A stretch of 62,900 nt of DNA from contig NZ_AKZI01000022.1 in NCBI RefSeq assembly GCF_000293785.1, positions 1 through 62,900 of the forward strand. Reading direction: 5' to 3'. Under the pieces are notes generated by a model. The model was given only the letters and a program-made list of their open reading frames with translations. It ran no database searches and was not told where the DNA came from. The position numbers were made by a program, and so were the translations under genes. Source of the DNA: Rhodovulum sp. PH10. GTDB lineage: Bacteria; Pseudomonadota; Alphaproteobacteria; Rhizobiales; Xanthobacteraceae. Positions 26,784-35,494 of this stretch are shown here, piece after piece; positions within the stretch are counted from its first letter, which is position 1; every line of letters starts with the position of its first letter.

Positions 26784-27215
26784 TCACGACACCCCTGGAA
26801 CGAACCAGCTCGGCACCCAGCCACGGGCGCCGAGATCACGCAGCGAGTCGAGAACCACGCCGTGCGGTGCGTCGGTGTGCAGCACACCGCCACCATCCAG
26901 CTCGAGCCACACGCCGGCATGTTCGTAATCCCCCTCGACCGCCGCCCGGCGGCGCATCAGCGCGACGGCGCCGTGCACCGGCCGGCCGACCTCGTGCCAG
27001 CGGCCGCGCTCGGCATGCTGGGCGAACAGGCCGCGGCGATAGCGCCTGCCCTCCCCGCCCCCACAGCCGGCATCGAGCACGGGCGGCAGGGCACGGCCGA
27101 ACAGGTCGCGCTGCACGTCGGCGACGAGGCGCCAGCAATGCCGGCCGTCACGCGTCCATGGCGCGTTGATCAGCCGATCGACATAGGCCGCAGCGGCGGA
27201 AGCAGGCAGTTCCAT
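26784..27215 (-). CDS. NlpC/P60-type tail peptidase
   Basis: A 143-residue protein. The catalytic Cys lies in WTRDGRHCWRLVADV, and the His in DYEHAGVWLELDGGGVLHTD, the layout of phage C40 cell wall peptidases in the GTA/lambda K position. It helps the tail tip open peptidoglycan during DNA entry. The ATG at 27215 overlaps the preceding stop codon. Confidence 0.8.
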   Translation of the reverse strand: MELPASAAAAYVDRLINAPWTRDGRHCWRLVADVQRDLFGRALPPVLDAGCGGGEGRRYRRGLFAQHAERGRWHEVGRPVHGAVALMRRRAAVEGDYEHAGVWLELDGGGVLHTDAPHGVVLDSLRDLGARGWVPSWFVPGVS

Positions 27216-27718
27216 CACAGATTGCTCAGAGCCGGATAGAAGGTTCCGTCGTAGGTGGCGCGCGGAAAGGCCTCCATCGCGACCTCGCGGAACGAGACCT
27301 CGCCCTCGGCCGTCGTCGCGGTCAGATCGACCGACCGCAACTGCAACCCGTCGATCACGTCGCCCGGTCCCGTCAGGTCGGCCGAGGTATAGGCGCGATA
27401 GACGACCGAGATCGGTGCGGTCGACTGGATCGCGGCCCGCAGATAGGGCAGCAGCAGACCCGACACGTTGTCGATCCGGACGCGCATCGGCGTCGGCCCG
27501 TCCTCCGACACGCCGGGCAGCGTGACGGCGACGGCGAGCGCCCGGAACGTCACCGGGTCGCCGCCGGCGACGAGAGGAAGCAGGACGTCGTCCTCGACAT
27601 TGGAGGCGATCCGCACCGGCTCGGCAAAGCCGACATGGTCGAGCTCGAGCGTCTCGATCACGACCTCGCCCGCCGGGTTCGCGGCGTAAGCCTCCTGCAT
27701 CGCATCCGTCAGGGACAT
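27215..27718 (-). CDS. DUF1833-type minor tail protein
   Basis: A 167-residue protein with SLTDAMQEAYAANPAGEVVIETLELDH at the start, the usual opening of the DUF1833 family. These proteins lie between tape measure and tail tip genes. The rest is a strand-rich domain ending PRATYDGTFYPALSNL. Confidence 0.8.
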   Translation of the reverse strand: MSLTDAMQEAYAANPAGEVVIETLELDHVGFAEPVRIASNVEDDVLLPLVAGGDPVTFRALAVAVTLPGVSEDGPTPMRVRIDNVSGLLLPYLRAAIQSTAPISVVYRAYTSADLTGPGDVIDGLQLRSVDLTATTAEGEVSFREVAMEAFPRATYDGTFYPALSNL

Positions 27719-27722
27719 GGTG

Positions 27723-28100
27723 TCACGATGCGTAGGGCAACACGCACAGGGTGAACGACACGACGTAATGGCTCCCACTCTCGTCGATCGAATATGTCCC
27801 GCCGTCGAACCAGCATCGGCGCTGCACGTAGCCGGTGCCGGGAATCGGGACCGGCATCAGAAAATGCCGTGTCGACTGGTCCAGTGTCTCGACCGCGAAC
27901 GCACGGAAATCCGCGCACTGCGCGTCCGTCATGACGATCGAATAGCCGATCTTCTCGACGACGGTCCGTGCCTGCACCCGCATGATCGGCGGACCGTCCT
28001 CGACCTCCGTCACGACCGGCTGGCGATGGCCCTCCGGTCGCTTCCGCGGTGACTGCCTGGTCTTGTACGGCAACGCCGTCGGCCATGTCGGCAATGCCAC
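27723..28100 (-). CDS. Minor tail protein after tape measure
   Basis: A 125-residue protein from GTG 28100. The start LPTWPTALPYKTRQSPRKRPEGH and the MRVQARTVVEKIGYSIVMTDAQCADFRAFA segment are typical of the distal tail proteins that follow tape measure genes in siphoviruses of alphaproteobacteria. The function is inferred from position. Confidence 0.7.
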   Translation of the reverse strand: MALPTWPTALPYKTRQSPRKRPEGHRQPVVTEVEDGPPIMRVQARTVVEKIGYSIVMTDAQCADFRAFAVETLDQSTRHFLMPVPIPGTGYVQRRCWFDGGTYSIDESGSHYVVSFTLCVLPYAS

Positions 28101-28104
28101 GATT

Positions 28105-30387
28105 CTATCCTCGCAGGGTGGTCCGGCGCTTCGCGGCCTTCGCCATCGCGCCGCGGCCGCGAGAGAGATCGGACGCCATGCGCGTCTGCACGGCGTCGTA
28201 GATCATGTCGACGATCACCGTGCCGTCCGTACCGACCGACGTCTTCGCCGTGACCCCCGGTGCCTCGTTCACGACGACATTGACCGCCGGCGCGCGGGAG
28301 GCTCGCGCCACGGGCGCGATGCCCGGCGGCATCACCACACCACCATCGGCAAAGCCGGCCAGTCGCCCGGAATTCAGCGCTTCGAGAAGCGGTAGATTGC
28401 CGGCCGTAGCCGCCGCATTCACGACGTACTCGCCCTTCGAGAGCATCGCCGGAACCGAGTCGGACGTGCCGGTGCCGGAGCCACGCACCTGGCCGCCGCT
28501 CGCCATCCCCACGCCGAACCCTCCGCTCCCGAACAGTGACGCGAGCGCCGAAACTGCGCCGCTGCCGGCCCCGTTCGGCGCGATGATGCTCATGATCATC
28601 GCCTTGGCCTGCATCCGCAGGATGTCCTGGATCACCGAGTTGGCGAAGCGGGTGAAAGCCTCGCCAGCTGTCTGTGATTCTGTGACCCATCCGGCGAAGG
28701 CGTCGGCCGCGCCGTCGGCCGCACTGTCGATCCGATCGAACGCCTCACTCAGCACCCGTTCGCGCCGGGCCGCCTGCTCCATCGCGGTCGCCACCTCCTC
28801 GATCTTCTGGCGCTGCGTCTCGGTCACCTCGGTACTTTTCAGCCCAGCCTCGGTGTTGGTGCGCTTCGCCGCCTCCTCGAGGAGCGCAACGGTCCGCGCC
28901 CGGTCGCGCGCCTCCGTGTTGAGGCCGATCGTCGCCGTCTCGGCGTCGATCACCGCGATGGACCTTTGTGCCTGGGAGACAGCACGCGTGAACGGATCAA
29001 ACTCGCGCTTGGTCTCGCTCGACGCGGACGACGCTTGCGGCTTCGCCGGTGGCTTTTTGACGGTGATTGCTATCGACGGCGGCTTCGCGGCGAGTGCGGC
29101 GCGAACCTGCTCCTCTTCCTTTCGCAACGTCGCGACCCGACCCTCGAGCTGCTGTACTTTTGCGCGCGAGATGCCGAGGCTTGCGTCTATCGGCGAGGCG
29201 GCGGCCACACGCGCCTCGGCGAGCTGCTTTTCGAGATCGATCAGCTCTTGTGTGATCTCGCTCAGCCGCGTGGCGTCGGCCTTCGCATCCCTCCCGAACA
29301 GCTTGTCCGTCAGCCCCATCGCCGGATTGGCGAGCTGCTTCAGCGTCGACAGATCGAGACCGCCGAGGACGCGAACCGCCGCTGCGGGATCCCCGGCCTT
29401 CAGCGCGTCCCTGATGCCGATCGCGGCCTTGTACAAATCGGTGATCTGCTTCAGGACGCCTCGGAACTCCTCGATGATGCCGGCACCAATCGTCTGGATC
29501 GCGCCGGCAAAGGCCGGGTCCTGAAGCACGGCGATCAGGCGCTCCAGCTCCTGCCGGAACTCTTCCGTCTGGCTGGTCGGCACCTCGAACAAATCGCCTA
29601 GGGCGTTGTTCAGGCTTTCGAGCGCGCCCCCGAGCGTCTGCCGCGCTGCACGGGCTGAGTTGCCGAACTCGACGCGGAGTTCAGCGAGGATCATGCGCAT
29701 CGCCTCGGCTACCCTGCCGGACTCGACCAGCGTTTTGATTTGCTGCTGTTGCTGCGCGGTGAAGCTCACACCGACCTCGCGCAGCGCGCTGACGCCAGCG
29801 ACCGGGTCGTTCAACGCCTTGCCGACCTGAAGGATGTTGGACTTCAGGTCGGTGCCGAGCACCGTCGACATGTCGAGCGCAGCCTCCAGCGCCTCCGGAA
29901 AGACGTCGCGTCCGATATTCGTGAAGGTGAGGAGCTGCGCCTCCGCCATGATGATGGTTTCGTCACCGAACTTCGTCACTTGCTGCATCGTCGCAGCGAG
30001 CTTTTTCAGCTCGTCCGCGGTATAGCCTGCGGCGCCTCCGGTCGAGCGGATCGTCTGCTCGAGCTGCTTCTCGACGCGCTCCTGCTCGACCGTGGCGGTG
30101 ATGAACTTTGCGCCGGTGAACATCGCAAAGAAGCCGGCGAGCGCGCCGGTCGCGGCACCGGCCAGCCCGGTCGCCGCGCCGACCAGCGCCCCTTCGAGGT
30201 TGCGCGTCGCTACCGCTGCGGTCTTCGCCGTGCTCGCCTCGATCGCTTTTCCGGCCTTCTGGTACCGCTGTTCAACCGCCCGGAGCTGTCGGTCCGTCGT
30301 CTGCCGCGTCTTCGCCATTTCGCGCTCGTAGGAGCGCATCTGGGCTTCGAGGCGAACCACCAGCGTTTCGAGATCGGTCTTCGCCAT
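28105..30387 (-). CDS. Tail tape measure protein
   Basis: A 760-residue protein. It has an N-terminal coiled coil (about 1-55) and a hydrophobic region (about 65-95, GALVGAATGLAGAATGALAGFFAMFTGA). A tape-measure domain (about 110-290) follows with LQVGKALNDPVAGVSALREVGVSFT. A second coiled-coil region and a C-terminal SGGQVRGSGTGTSDSVPAMLSKGEYVVNA motif, typical of lambda-type tape measures, complete it. Using the usual 0.15 nm per residue it would specify a tail of roughly 110 nm. Confidence 0.93.
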   Translation of the reverse strand: MAKTDLETLVVRLEAQMRSYEREMAKTRQTTDRQLRAVEQRYQKAGKAIEASTAKTAAVATRNLEGALVGAATGLAGAATGALAGFFAMFTGAKFITATVEQERVEKQLEQTIRSTGGAAGYTADELKKLAATMQQVTKFGDETIIMAEAQLLTFTNIGRDVFPEALEAALDMSTVLGTDLKSNILQVGKALNDPVAGVSALREVGVSFTAQQQQQIKTLVESGRVAEAMRMILAELRVEFGNSARAARQTLGGALESLNNALGDLFEVPTSQTEEFRQELERLIAVLQDPAFAGAIQTIGAGIIEEFRGVLKQITDLYKAAIGIRDALKAGDPAAAVRVLGGLDLSTLKQLANPAMGLTDKLFGRDAKADATRLSEITQELIDLEKQLAEARVAAASPIDASLGISRAKVQQLEGRVATLRKEEEQVRAALAAKPPSIAITVKKPPAKPQASSASSETKREFDPFTRAVSQAQRSIAVIDAETATIGLNTEARDRARTVALLEEAAKRTNTEAGLKSTEVTETQRQKIEEVATAMEQAARRERVLSEAFDRIDSAADGAADAFAGWVTESQTAGEAFTRFANSVIQDILRMQAKAMIMSIIAPNGAGSGAVSALASLFGSGGFGVGMASGGQVRGSGTGTSDSVPAMLSKGEYVVNAAATAGNLPLLEALNSGRLAGFADGGVVMPPGIAPVARASRAPAVNVVVNEAPGVTAKTSVGTDGTVIVDMIYDAVQTRMASDLSRGRGAMAKAAKRRTTLRG

Positions 30388-30388
30388 A

Positions 30389-30514
30389 TCAGGCGTCCCC
30401 GTGTGCTCGCTTCATCGCGTCGAACTCCTCCTCGCTCGGCGGTTCCGGCTTGGCCGACGCGCTATGCGTCTTGTTCCAGCCGTCCACGCAGGCGGCGAGT
30501 TGCCACAGCGACAT
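30389..30514 (-). CDS. Second tail assembly chaperone frame
   Basis: From the ATG at 30514 there are 41 residues (MSLWQLAACVDGWNKTH...EEEFDAMKRAHGDA). The family-like sequence GFTPTQVGSMSLWQLAACVDGW begins upstream of that ATG without a start codon. The frame is open back across the end of the preceding chaperone gene in the -1 frame. It may therefore be made as a -1 frameshift extension of that protein, as with lambda gpG-GT. The exact slip site is not evident. Confidence 0.55.
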   Translation of the reverse strand: MSLWQLAACVDGWNKTHSASAKPEPPSEEEFDAMKRAHGDA

Positions 30515-30540
30515 GGAGCCGACCTGGGTGGGCGTAAAGC

Positions 30541-30939
30541 CTATCGCTGCGCCGGTTCCATAGAGGGCGGCGGCGGAGAGTCGGTCTCCGGCGCGGCCGC
30601 CGCCCCCGCTTTTCCCACCGGGGGCTCCGCGCGGGGCGAAACTACGGCCGCAGTGATCACGGCGAGCGCCACGATCACGCCGTCGTAGAGCTTTCCGGCG
30701 CCGCAGTGCCGATCGATCAGCTCACGCGCGAGCTTGCCGTCGACGCCGCCGCCAATCAGCCCGAGCCGCAACGTCTCGCGGATGTCATCGATATGCCAGC
30801 GGTCGGTGGCGAGGCGCTGCCGGATCTCGGCGAGTCCGCATCCACGGCGCTCCTCGAGGGCGAGGCATTGGTCGATGGCGAGCCGAAAGCGACGCTCGTC
30901 ACCGCCCCAGACCAGATCGATTGCACCGTCGTGCTCCAT
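30541..30939 (-). CDS. Tail assembly chaperone (GTA TAC-like)
   Basis: A 132-residue protein. LVWGGDERRFRLAIDQCLALEERRGCGLAEIRQRL...WHIDDIRETLRLGLIGGG is the signature of the GTA-type tail assembly chaperone found between the major tail protein and the tape measure. The C-terminal 45 residues are Pro/Ala-rich. It probably holds the tape measure protein in solution during tail assembly. Confidence 0.85.
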   Translation of the reverse strand: MEHDGAIDLVWGGDERRFRLAIDQCLALEERRGCGLAEIRQRLATDRWHIDDIRETLRLGLIGGGVDGKLARELIDRHCGAGKLYDGVIVALAVITAAVVSPRAEPPVGKAGAAAAPETDSPPPPSMEPAQR

Positions 30940-30949
30940 CTCGTCCCCC

Positions 30950-31390
30950 TCAGGCGGTCGTGAAGTCGCTGATCTCGCCGTCGCTCTCGAGCGTGATCGA
31001 GACCTGCGCCTTGTCCGACCGGCCTCCGGTCACCTCCCACTCGGTGAGCTTGAAGGACCCGGACCAATAGCCGAGAGTGCCCAGCCAGACCTGGACGCTC
31101 TTGCCGGCATCGGCCTTCCACCACTCGGTATAGGTGGCGAGGGTCGTGGCGTCGTTGTCGAGGACGCCGGCGCCGGTCAGCCCGACCGACAGCGCATCCT
31201 TGACCAGCTCCCGCCACGCAGGGTCGTCCGGGCTGTCGCAGTCCGGCACGACGATGTCGTTGGTGTTCGACCTGAAGGTAACGCCGCGATCGGAGTTGAT
31301 CAGGCACGGATGCGCGAACACCTCCGGGTCCGCGCCGTCGCCGATCTTGATGTAGACCTGGGTGCCGCGAATGGTCGTCGGCTTTGCCAT
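30950..31390 (-). CDS. Major tail tube protein
   Basis: A 146-residue protein. TTIRGTQVYIKIGDGADPEVFAHPCLIN and the GWxG-like stretch VQVWLGTLGYWSGSFKLTEWEVTGG, together with ...VSITLESDGEI at the end, match the phage tail tube family. Position after the DUF3168 gene and before the chaperone fits. Confidence 0.85.
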   Translation of the reverse strand: MAKPTTIRGTQVYIKIGDGADPEVFAHPCLINSDRGVTFRSNTNDIVVPDCDSPDDPAWRELVKDALSVGLTGAGVLDNDATTLATYTEWWKADAGKSVQVWLGTLGYWSGSFKLTEWEVTGGRSDKAQVSITLESDGEISDFTTA

Positions 31391-31413
31391 GCTCCCTCTC
31401 CTGGTGATGCCGA

Positions 31414-31809
31414 TCAGTCGTGATCGACGAGATATCGAAACTCGACGACGGCGTGGCTGGTGAGCCCGTCCGGATCGCGTAAGAATCGGGTCTGCAGGTG
31501 CTCGGCGAGCACCACCGTGAATCCCTCGAGCGCGAAAGCGGTCGTGCAGCGCGCCCGGACCTCGCCGGCGATCCGTCGCGCCTCCGGGAAGCCCACGGCG
31601 CGCGACCACACATGGACCTGCATCGTGACCTCGGACGAGACCAGACACTCGGTGTCGTCGCCGACGGTCTCGCCCTCGCCCACCTGCAGGTGCGGGAATT
31701 CCGCTTCGAGCGGCACGTCGTCGAGGACGCGTCCGCCGGCGACCGCGGGTGTGGCTTTCAGGGCCGCGACGATGGCGCCCTGCAATGCGAGCGACGGGTC
31801 CTCGCTCAT
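31414..31809 (-). CDS. DUF3168-type tail completion protein
   Basis: A 131-residue protein. The opening MSEDPSLALQGAIVAALKATPAVAGGRVLDDVP, and VEFRYLVDHD at the end, are typical of DUF3168 tail terminators, which cap the tail at the head joint. The ATG overlaps the end of the gp10-like gene. Confidence 0.85.
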   Translation of the reverse strand: MSEDPSLALQGAIVAALKATPAVAGGRVLDDVPLEAEFPHLQVGEGETVGDDTECLVSSEVTMQVHVWSRAVGFPEARRIAGEVRARCTTAFALEGFTVVLAEHLQTRFLRDPDGLTSHAVVEFRYLVDHD

Positions 31810-32276
31810 CGCGCCGCCGCCTCGCGCGCGGCCTTGCGCATCGCCCGCGTGATCCTGGCCTTGATCCGCCGGCGCAGCGCCCGGAACACCGGATAGAAGA
31901 ACGGCCGCGCCATGCTGCCGGGATGGTGAGCACCCTTGAATTTTCCACCCGCCGTGTGTGCGGACGTGCCGAACTCCACGAAGGCCGCATAATAGGCCTC
32001 GGCATCGCCGGCATGCAGCGTGACGCTCAAGTTCGGATCGGCGTCGCCGCCGGCGGAAACACCACGGACGTTCGCGTTCTCGGCACGGTAGCGGCCGAAG
32101 GTGTAGCCGATCGACCGGAGCAGCGCGCCCGACCGCACCGGGACGAGACGCCGCTGCATGCTCGTGACCTCCCTCGCCGCCTCCTCGAGCACCGGCCGCA
32201 TCGCCGCGCGCTGTGCCTTCGGGATCGCCGCCATTTTCGCGAGCAGCCGCTCTCGGCCCTGCATTTTCGCGGTCAT
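31806..32276 (-). CDS. HK97 gp10-like head-tail joining protein
   Basis: A 156-residue protein. EEAAREVTSMQRRLVPVRSGALLRSIGYTFG followed by YYAAFVEFGTSAHTAGGKFKGAHHPGSMARPFFYPVF is the classical gp10 pattern. It acts in head-tail connection. ATGA overlap with the upstream gene. Confidence 0.9.
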   Translation of the reverse strand: MTAKMQGRERLLAKMAAIPKAQRAAMRPVLEEAAREVTSMQRRLVPVRSGALLRSIGYTFGRYRAENANVRGVSAGGDADPNLSVTLHAGDAEAYYAAFVEFGTSAHTAGGKFKGAHHPGSMARPFFYPVFRALRRRIKARITRAMRKAAREAAAR

Positions 32277-32608
32277 GCGGCGACGCCCGCCTCGCACGTG
32301 AGATCGATGTAGTCGCGCCCCTCGCGCTCGACGGCGCCGCGGATCGCATAGACGGTGCCGCGCCGCGCATCGACGGCCCGCCAGTCGGTGGCGATCGCGC
32401 GGGTGCGAGCCTCGGCCCTCACCGTGATCACCACCGGCTGCGTGCCCTGCAGCCGCGCCGCGATCACGCTCTCTCCCCCACGCAGGGACACGATGCGCGC
32501 CGACACCGAGAACCGCTCGATCCAGTCGGCCCGGACATTGCCGTACCCGTCGTCGCCGACGGCACGCGCCTCGAAGCGCACACGCTCGCGCAGATCACCG
32601 GCCGGCAT
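32273..32608 (-). CDS. Head-tail adaptor (head closure protein)
   Basis: A 111-residue protein starting MPAGDLRERVRFEARAVGDDGYGNVRADW, the opening of phage head-tail adaptors, with WRAVDARRGTVYAIRGAVEREGRDYIDLTCEAGVA at the end. It seals the portal complex after packaging. The start was placed at 32608 to match the family. Confidence 0.88.
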   Translation of the reverse strand: MPAGDLRERVRFEARAVGDDGYGNVRADWIERFSVSARIVSLRGGESVIAARLQGTQPVVITVRAEARTRAIATDWRAVDARRGTVYAIRGAVEREGRDYIDLTCEAGVAA

Positions 32609-32813
32609 CGGCCTTCTCCTGCGTCTCCGCCGGCCGCCGATCCGTCTGCACGCCCTCGCCTTGCCGAGCAGCGCCCGCATATGCCGCTGCACCAGCGGCC
32701 ACGGCGGCCGCGGCACAGGCGCGCGGAACATTGACCTTCCGACCGCTGCGATAGGCGATCGCCGTCCGTGGTGTCGGACACCAGGTCCAGGCCCGCGAGA
32801 ACTGCACCCACAT
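32595..32813 (-). CDS. Small head-region protein (72 residues)
   Basis: It starts at the ATG overlapping the previous stop (ATGA). MWVQFSRAWTWCPTPRTAIAYRSGRKVNVPRACAAAAVAAGAA resembles small proteins encoded between head-tail connector and adaptor genes in many siphoviruses. The function is unknown. The C terminus is charged and disordered. Confidence 0.65.
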   Translation of the reverse strand: MWVQFSRAWTWCPTPRTAIAYRSGRKVNVPRACAAAAVAAGAAAYAGAARQGEGVQTDRRPAETQEKADAGR

Positions 32814-33418
32814 CACCACACCCGATATGGCAGGATCATGCCGTCGACCTTCGCCGGCAGCGCGGAAACCTGGCCCGACACGACGGTCTCGCGCCGATCG
32901 TAGAGCGTGGCGACCGCGAGCTTGGCCCACGCCTTGATCGCCGGCGGCAGGGTATCGGTCTCGGCCTCGCCGTCGGACGTGACCGCGTAGCCGGCCTCGA
33001 AGGTGATCCGCACCGCGCCGTAATCGGTACGCACGGACGGCCAGCTCTTGCCGTAGGGCGGCGCGAGCATCGCCTTGCCACGAGAATCGGAATCGACGAT
33101 GCGGTAGCCGGTGCCTGCGGCGAGCGTCTGCTCGGTACCGTCCGGGGCGGTGTAGAAGATCGACGAGATCGATACGAGCGGCGGATACGGCAGCACGATC
33201 TCGCCGCGGGGAAAGCCGAGCAGATCGAGACGCCACGTCTGCGGCCGCAGCGCCCGGCCGAGCCATCCGCTGAACGCCGGATCGAGCTGGCCCGCGACCG
33301 CCGCGACCTGCGCGGCGATCAGTTCGTCGTCCTCGTCGTGCTCGACACGCAGATGCCGCTTCGCCTCGGCGAGCGACAGAAGAGGCACCGTGGGGGCCGA
33401 GACGAGGATGGCGGTCAT
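32813..33418 (-). CDS. Head-tail connector (gp6-like)
   Basis: A 201-residue protein. LSLAEAKRHLRVEHDEDDELIAAQVAAVAGQLD is the hallmark helix pair of gp6/gp8-type connectors. The rest (LPPAIKAWAKLAVATLYDRRETVV) also fits. It forms the ring attached to the portal. Confidence 0.88.
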   Translation of the reverse strand: MTAILVSAPTVPLLSLAEAKRHLRVEHDEDDELIAAQVAAVAGQLDPAFSGWLGRALRPQTWRLDLLGFPRGEIVLPYPPLVSISSIFYTAPDGTEQTLAAGTGYRIVDSDSRGKAMLAPPYGKSWPSVRTDYGAVRITFEAGYAVTSDGEAETDTLPPAIKAWAKLAVATLYDRRETVVSGQVSALPAKVDGMILPYRVW

Positions 33419-33426
33419 GGCCGTCC

Positions 33427-33672
33427 TCAGCGCTTCTTGCCGCGCTTCCGGCGCGCCGGTTTGGCCGCCTCCGGCTCGGCATCCGCGAGGTCTGCGGCAC
33501 CCTTCGCCGACACGGCGGCACCCCCCTCCTCGGCATCCACCGGATCGGCGAAACCGGCGGCGACTGCGACTGCCGCGAGGTCACCGCGGATGATCTCGCC
33601 CGCGGTGATCTGGCGGGTCAAAACCGCCCCGTCGGGGACGCCCGGAAACGTCTTCGTCACTCTGGCCCGCAT
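33427..33672 (-). CDS. Small hypothetical protein of the head region (81 residues)
   Basis: The ATG at 33672 has ACGGGAG six bases upstream; an ATG two codons earlier lies too close to that site. MRARVTKTFPGVPDGAVLTRQITAGEIIRGDLAAVAVAAGFADPV suggests a small beta-barrel-like fold. It ends in a very basic tail KPARRKRGKKR. It may bind DNA or the capsid interior; the family is not recognised. Confidence 0.65.
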   Translation of the reverse strand: MRARVTKTFPGVPDGAVLTRQITAGEIIRGDLAAVAVAAGFADPVDAEEGGAAVSAKGAADLADAEPEAAKPARRKRGKKR

Positions 33673-33734
33673 CTCCATCTCCCGTTGCTTCGCGGCGGCC
33701 GGAACACGCCGGCCGCCGCACGATGGGCCTGCGC

Positions 33735-34178
33735 TCACGCCTGGTCGGCGGTCGGCGCGATCGTGGGATCTCCCTCGAGGAGCATCGCCGCGATCGGCGT
33801 GCCCGTGCCGTGCGTCCCCGAAAAGTCCGCGAGCAGCGCGAGGTAGCGCCGCCCGCCGACATAACCGACGCGATACGCCGCAGCCGCCGCATGCGCGGCC
33901 GTGAGCGCCTTGATGATCCCGCCCGACGCCACGCTCGCGCCGAGCACGTCGGCATCCGAGACCGCATCCCAGGTCTCGCCGTCGTCCGAGTGCGTCAGGA
34001 CGAACTCGATCTTGTCTGTGTCCGAGAACGTGATGCCGCCGGCACCGATCGCCAGCAGGATCTCCGCCGAGCGAAAACCCCGCAGATCGACCGCGGTCGG
34101 AACATTGTCGGCCGAGAGCACGGCGGCGCCGATCAGCAGCGCGACCGACGAGCCGGAGTGGCTGTCCTTCATGTTCAT
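33735..34178 (-). CDS. Putative capsid decoration or head protein
   Basis: A 147-residue strand-rich protein (VDLRGFRSAEILLAIGAGGITFSDTDKIEFVLTHSDDGETWDAV) encoded directly after the major capsid gene. Similar phage proteins at this place are annotated only as structural. A decoration role is inferred from position. Confidence 0.65.
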   Translation of the reverse strand: MNMKDSHSGSSVALLIGAAVLSADNVPTAVDLRGFRSAEILLAIGAGGITFSDTDKIEFVLTHSDDGETWDAVSDADVLGASVASGGIIKALTAAHAAAAAYRVGYVGGRRYLALLADFSGTHGTGTPIAAMLLEGDPTIAPTADQA

Positions 34179-34196
34179 GTGTCTCTCCCGTGGAGA

Positions 34197-35483
34197 TCAG
34201 TTCGCCGCGCACTTGAGGAGCTTGATCGCCTCGAAGTTCTGGACACCGCCGCCGACCCGCTTCGTCGTGTAGAAGTGGACGTACGGCTTGTTCGTGTACG
34301 GATCGCGCAGCACACGCACGCCGATCCGATCGACGATCAGATAGCCGCGCTGGAAGTTGCCGAACGCGATCGGCACGGCGTTCGCGCCGATCGCCGGCAT
34401 GTTGTCGTCCGTGTAGACCGGCTTGCCGAGGACGGTGCCCAGCTCGGCGGTCGCACTCGGCGGCGCCCAGATGTAATTCCCGTCGCCGTCCTTGAGCTTG
34501 CGGACGGCGCCCATGACGGCGTCCGACATCAGCCACGCGGCCCCGTTCCGGTAGCCGCTCTTGAGCGCGTAATAGACGTCGATCAGGGCATCGACGCCGT
34601 TGTGCGTGGCATCGGACAGCGCCGCCGCGACGCCGGTCGCGACATAGCCGAGCTTGCCCCAGGTATAGGCGGCGTTGGTGACGGTGTCGTAGGACAGCAG
34701 ACCACGCGGCCGCATGACGCCGTCGCCCGCGATGAAGGCCGCGCCCTCCTGCTCGGCGAAGACCGTCGACACCTCGGCGGCGAGCCACTGCTCGATGTCC
34801 GTGGTGGCGTCGTCGAGCAGCGTCTGAGTGGCCGCCGGATTGGCGTACATCTCCATGACGCCGTAAGCGAGCTCGGCGAGCGTCGGCGTGCCGGTCTCCG
34901 GCCGCATCTGACGCTCGCCGACCCAGCCGTAGCCGGCGCCGCCCTGGTTGATCAGCCGCTTGTAGGTGCCGGTCGAAACCGGTACGACCCGGGCGATCTG
35001 ACGCATCACCGAGATGGTCCCGAGCACGCGATCGATGCCGGCCTCCATCTGCTCCGGCACGACGTAGCCGCCGTCGGGATCGGAGTCGGTGCGCAGCTCC
35101 GCCTTGATCTCGAGATCGCGCAGCCCGGCGTCGGCACCACGCCGGAAAAACCGGTCGAACGCGGCCGCGTGCGCACGCCGCTCCGCCGTGATCACCGGCT
35201 TGTCGCCACCGGCACCGGCACGCACCGCGGCGAGCGCGGCGTTGACCTTGTCGAGCGCGGTCTGCAGCTTGGTGATCTCGGCGTTGATCCGGTCGACCTT
35301 CTCGGTCTGGACGACGTCGCCCATCCCCTTCTTGATCGCCTTGATCTCGGCCTCGTGCTCGGCCTTGAACGCCTCGACGGTCGTCTTCAGCTCGGCGAGG
35401 ATCTTGACCGCGTCGGCCTGCGACGCGTCGGCCCGCGGCGCGCGGACGAGGCCGCGCGCGCGGATCGGGAGGTTCACACCCAT
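34197..35483 (-). CDS. HK97-fold major capsid protein
   Basis: A 428-residue protein. Residues about 20-95 form a coiled coil (KTTVEAFKAEHEAEIKAIKKGMGDVV...), the delta/scaffolding domain usually cut off by the prohead protease. The mature part shows DPDGGYVVPEQMEAGIDR, the usual start of the HK97 capsid body, and ends VRVLRDPYTNKPYVHFYTTKRVGGGVQNFEAIKLLK. It is encoded directly after the ClpP-like protease. Confidence 0.95.
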   Translation of the reverse strand: MGVNLPIRARGLVRAPRADASQADAVKILAELKTTVEAFKAEHEAEIKAIKKGMGDVVQTEKVDRINAEITKLQTALDKVNAALAAVRAGAGGDKPVITAERRAHAAAFDRFFRRGADAGLRDLEIKAELRTDSDPDGGYVVPEQMEAGIDRVLGTISVMRQIARVVPVSTGTYKRLINQGGAGYGWVGERQMRPETGTPTLAELAYGVMEMYANPAATQTLLDDATTDIEQWLAAEVSTVFAEQEGAAFIAGDGVMRPRGLLSYDTVTNAAYTWGKLGYVATGVAAALSDATHNGVDALIDVYYALKSGYRNGAAWLMSDAVMGAVRKLKDGDGNYIWAPPSATAELGTVLGKPVYTDDNMPAIGANAVPIAFGNFQRGYLIVDRIGVRVLRDPYTNKPYVHFYTTKRVGGGVQNFEAIKLLKCAAN

Positions 35484-35494
35484 GATCTGGGCTC

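Noticed and set aside
23179-26928. A 1249-residue plus-strand open frame
   Set aside because: It runs antisense to the central tail fibre gene, is rich in Arg, His and Asp, and has no domain. It is a by-product of high GC.
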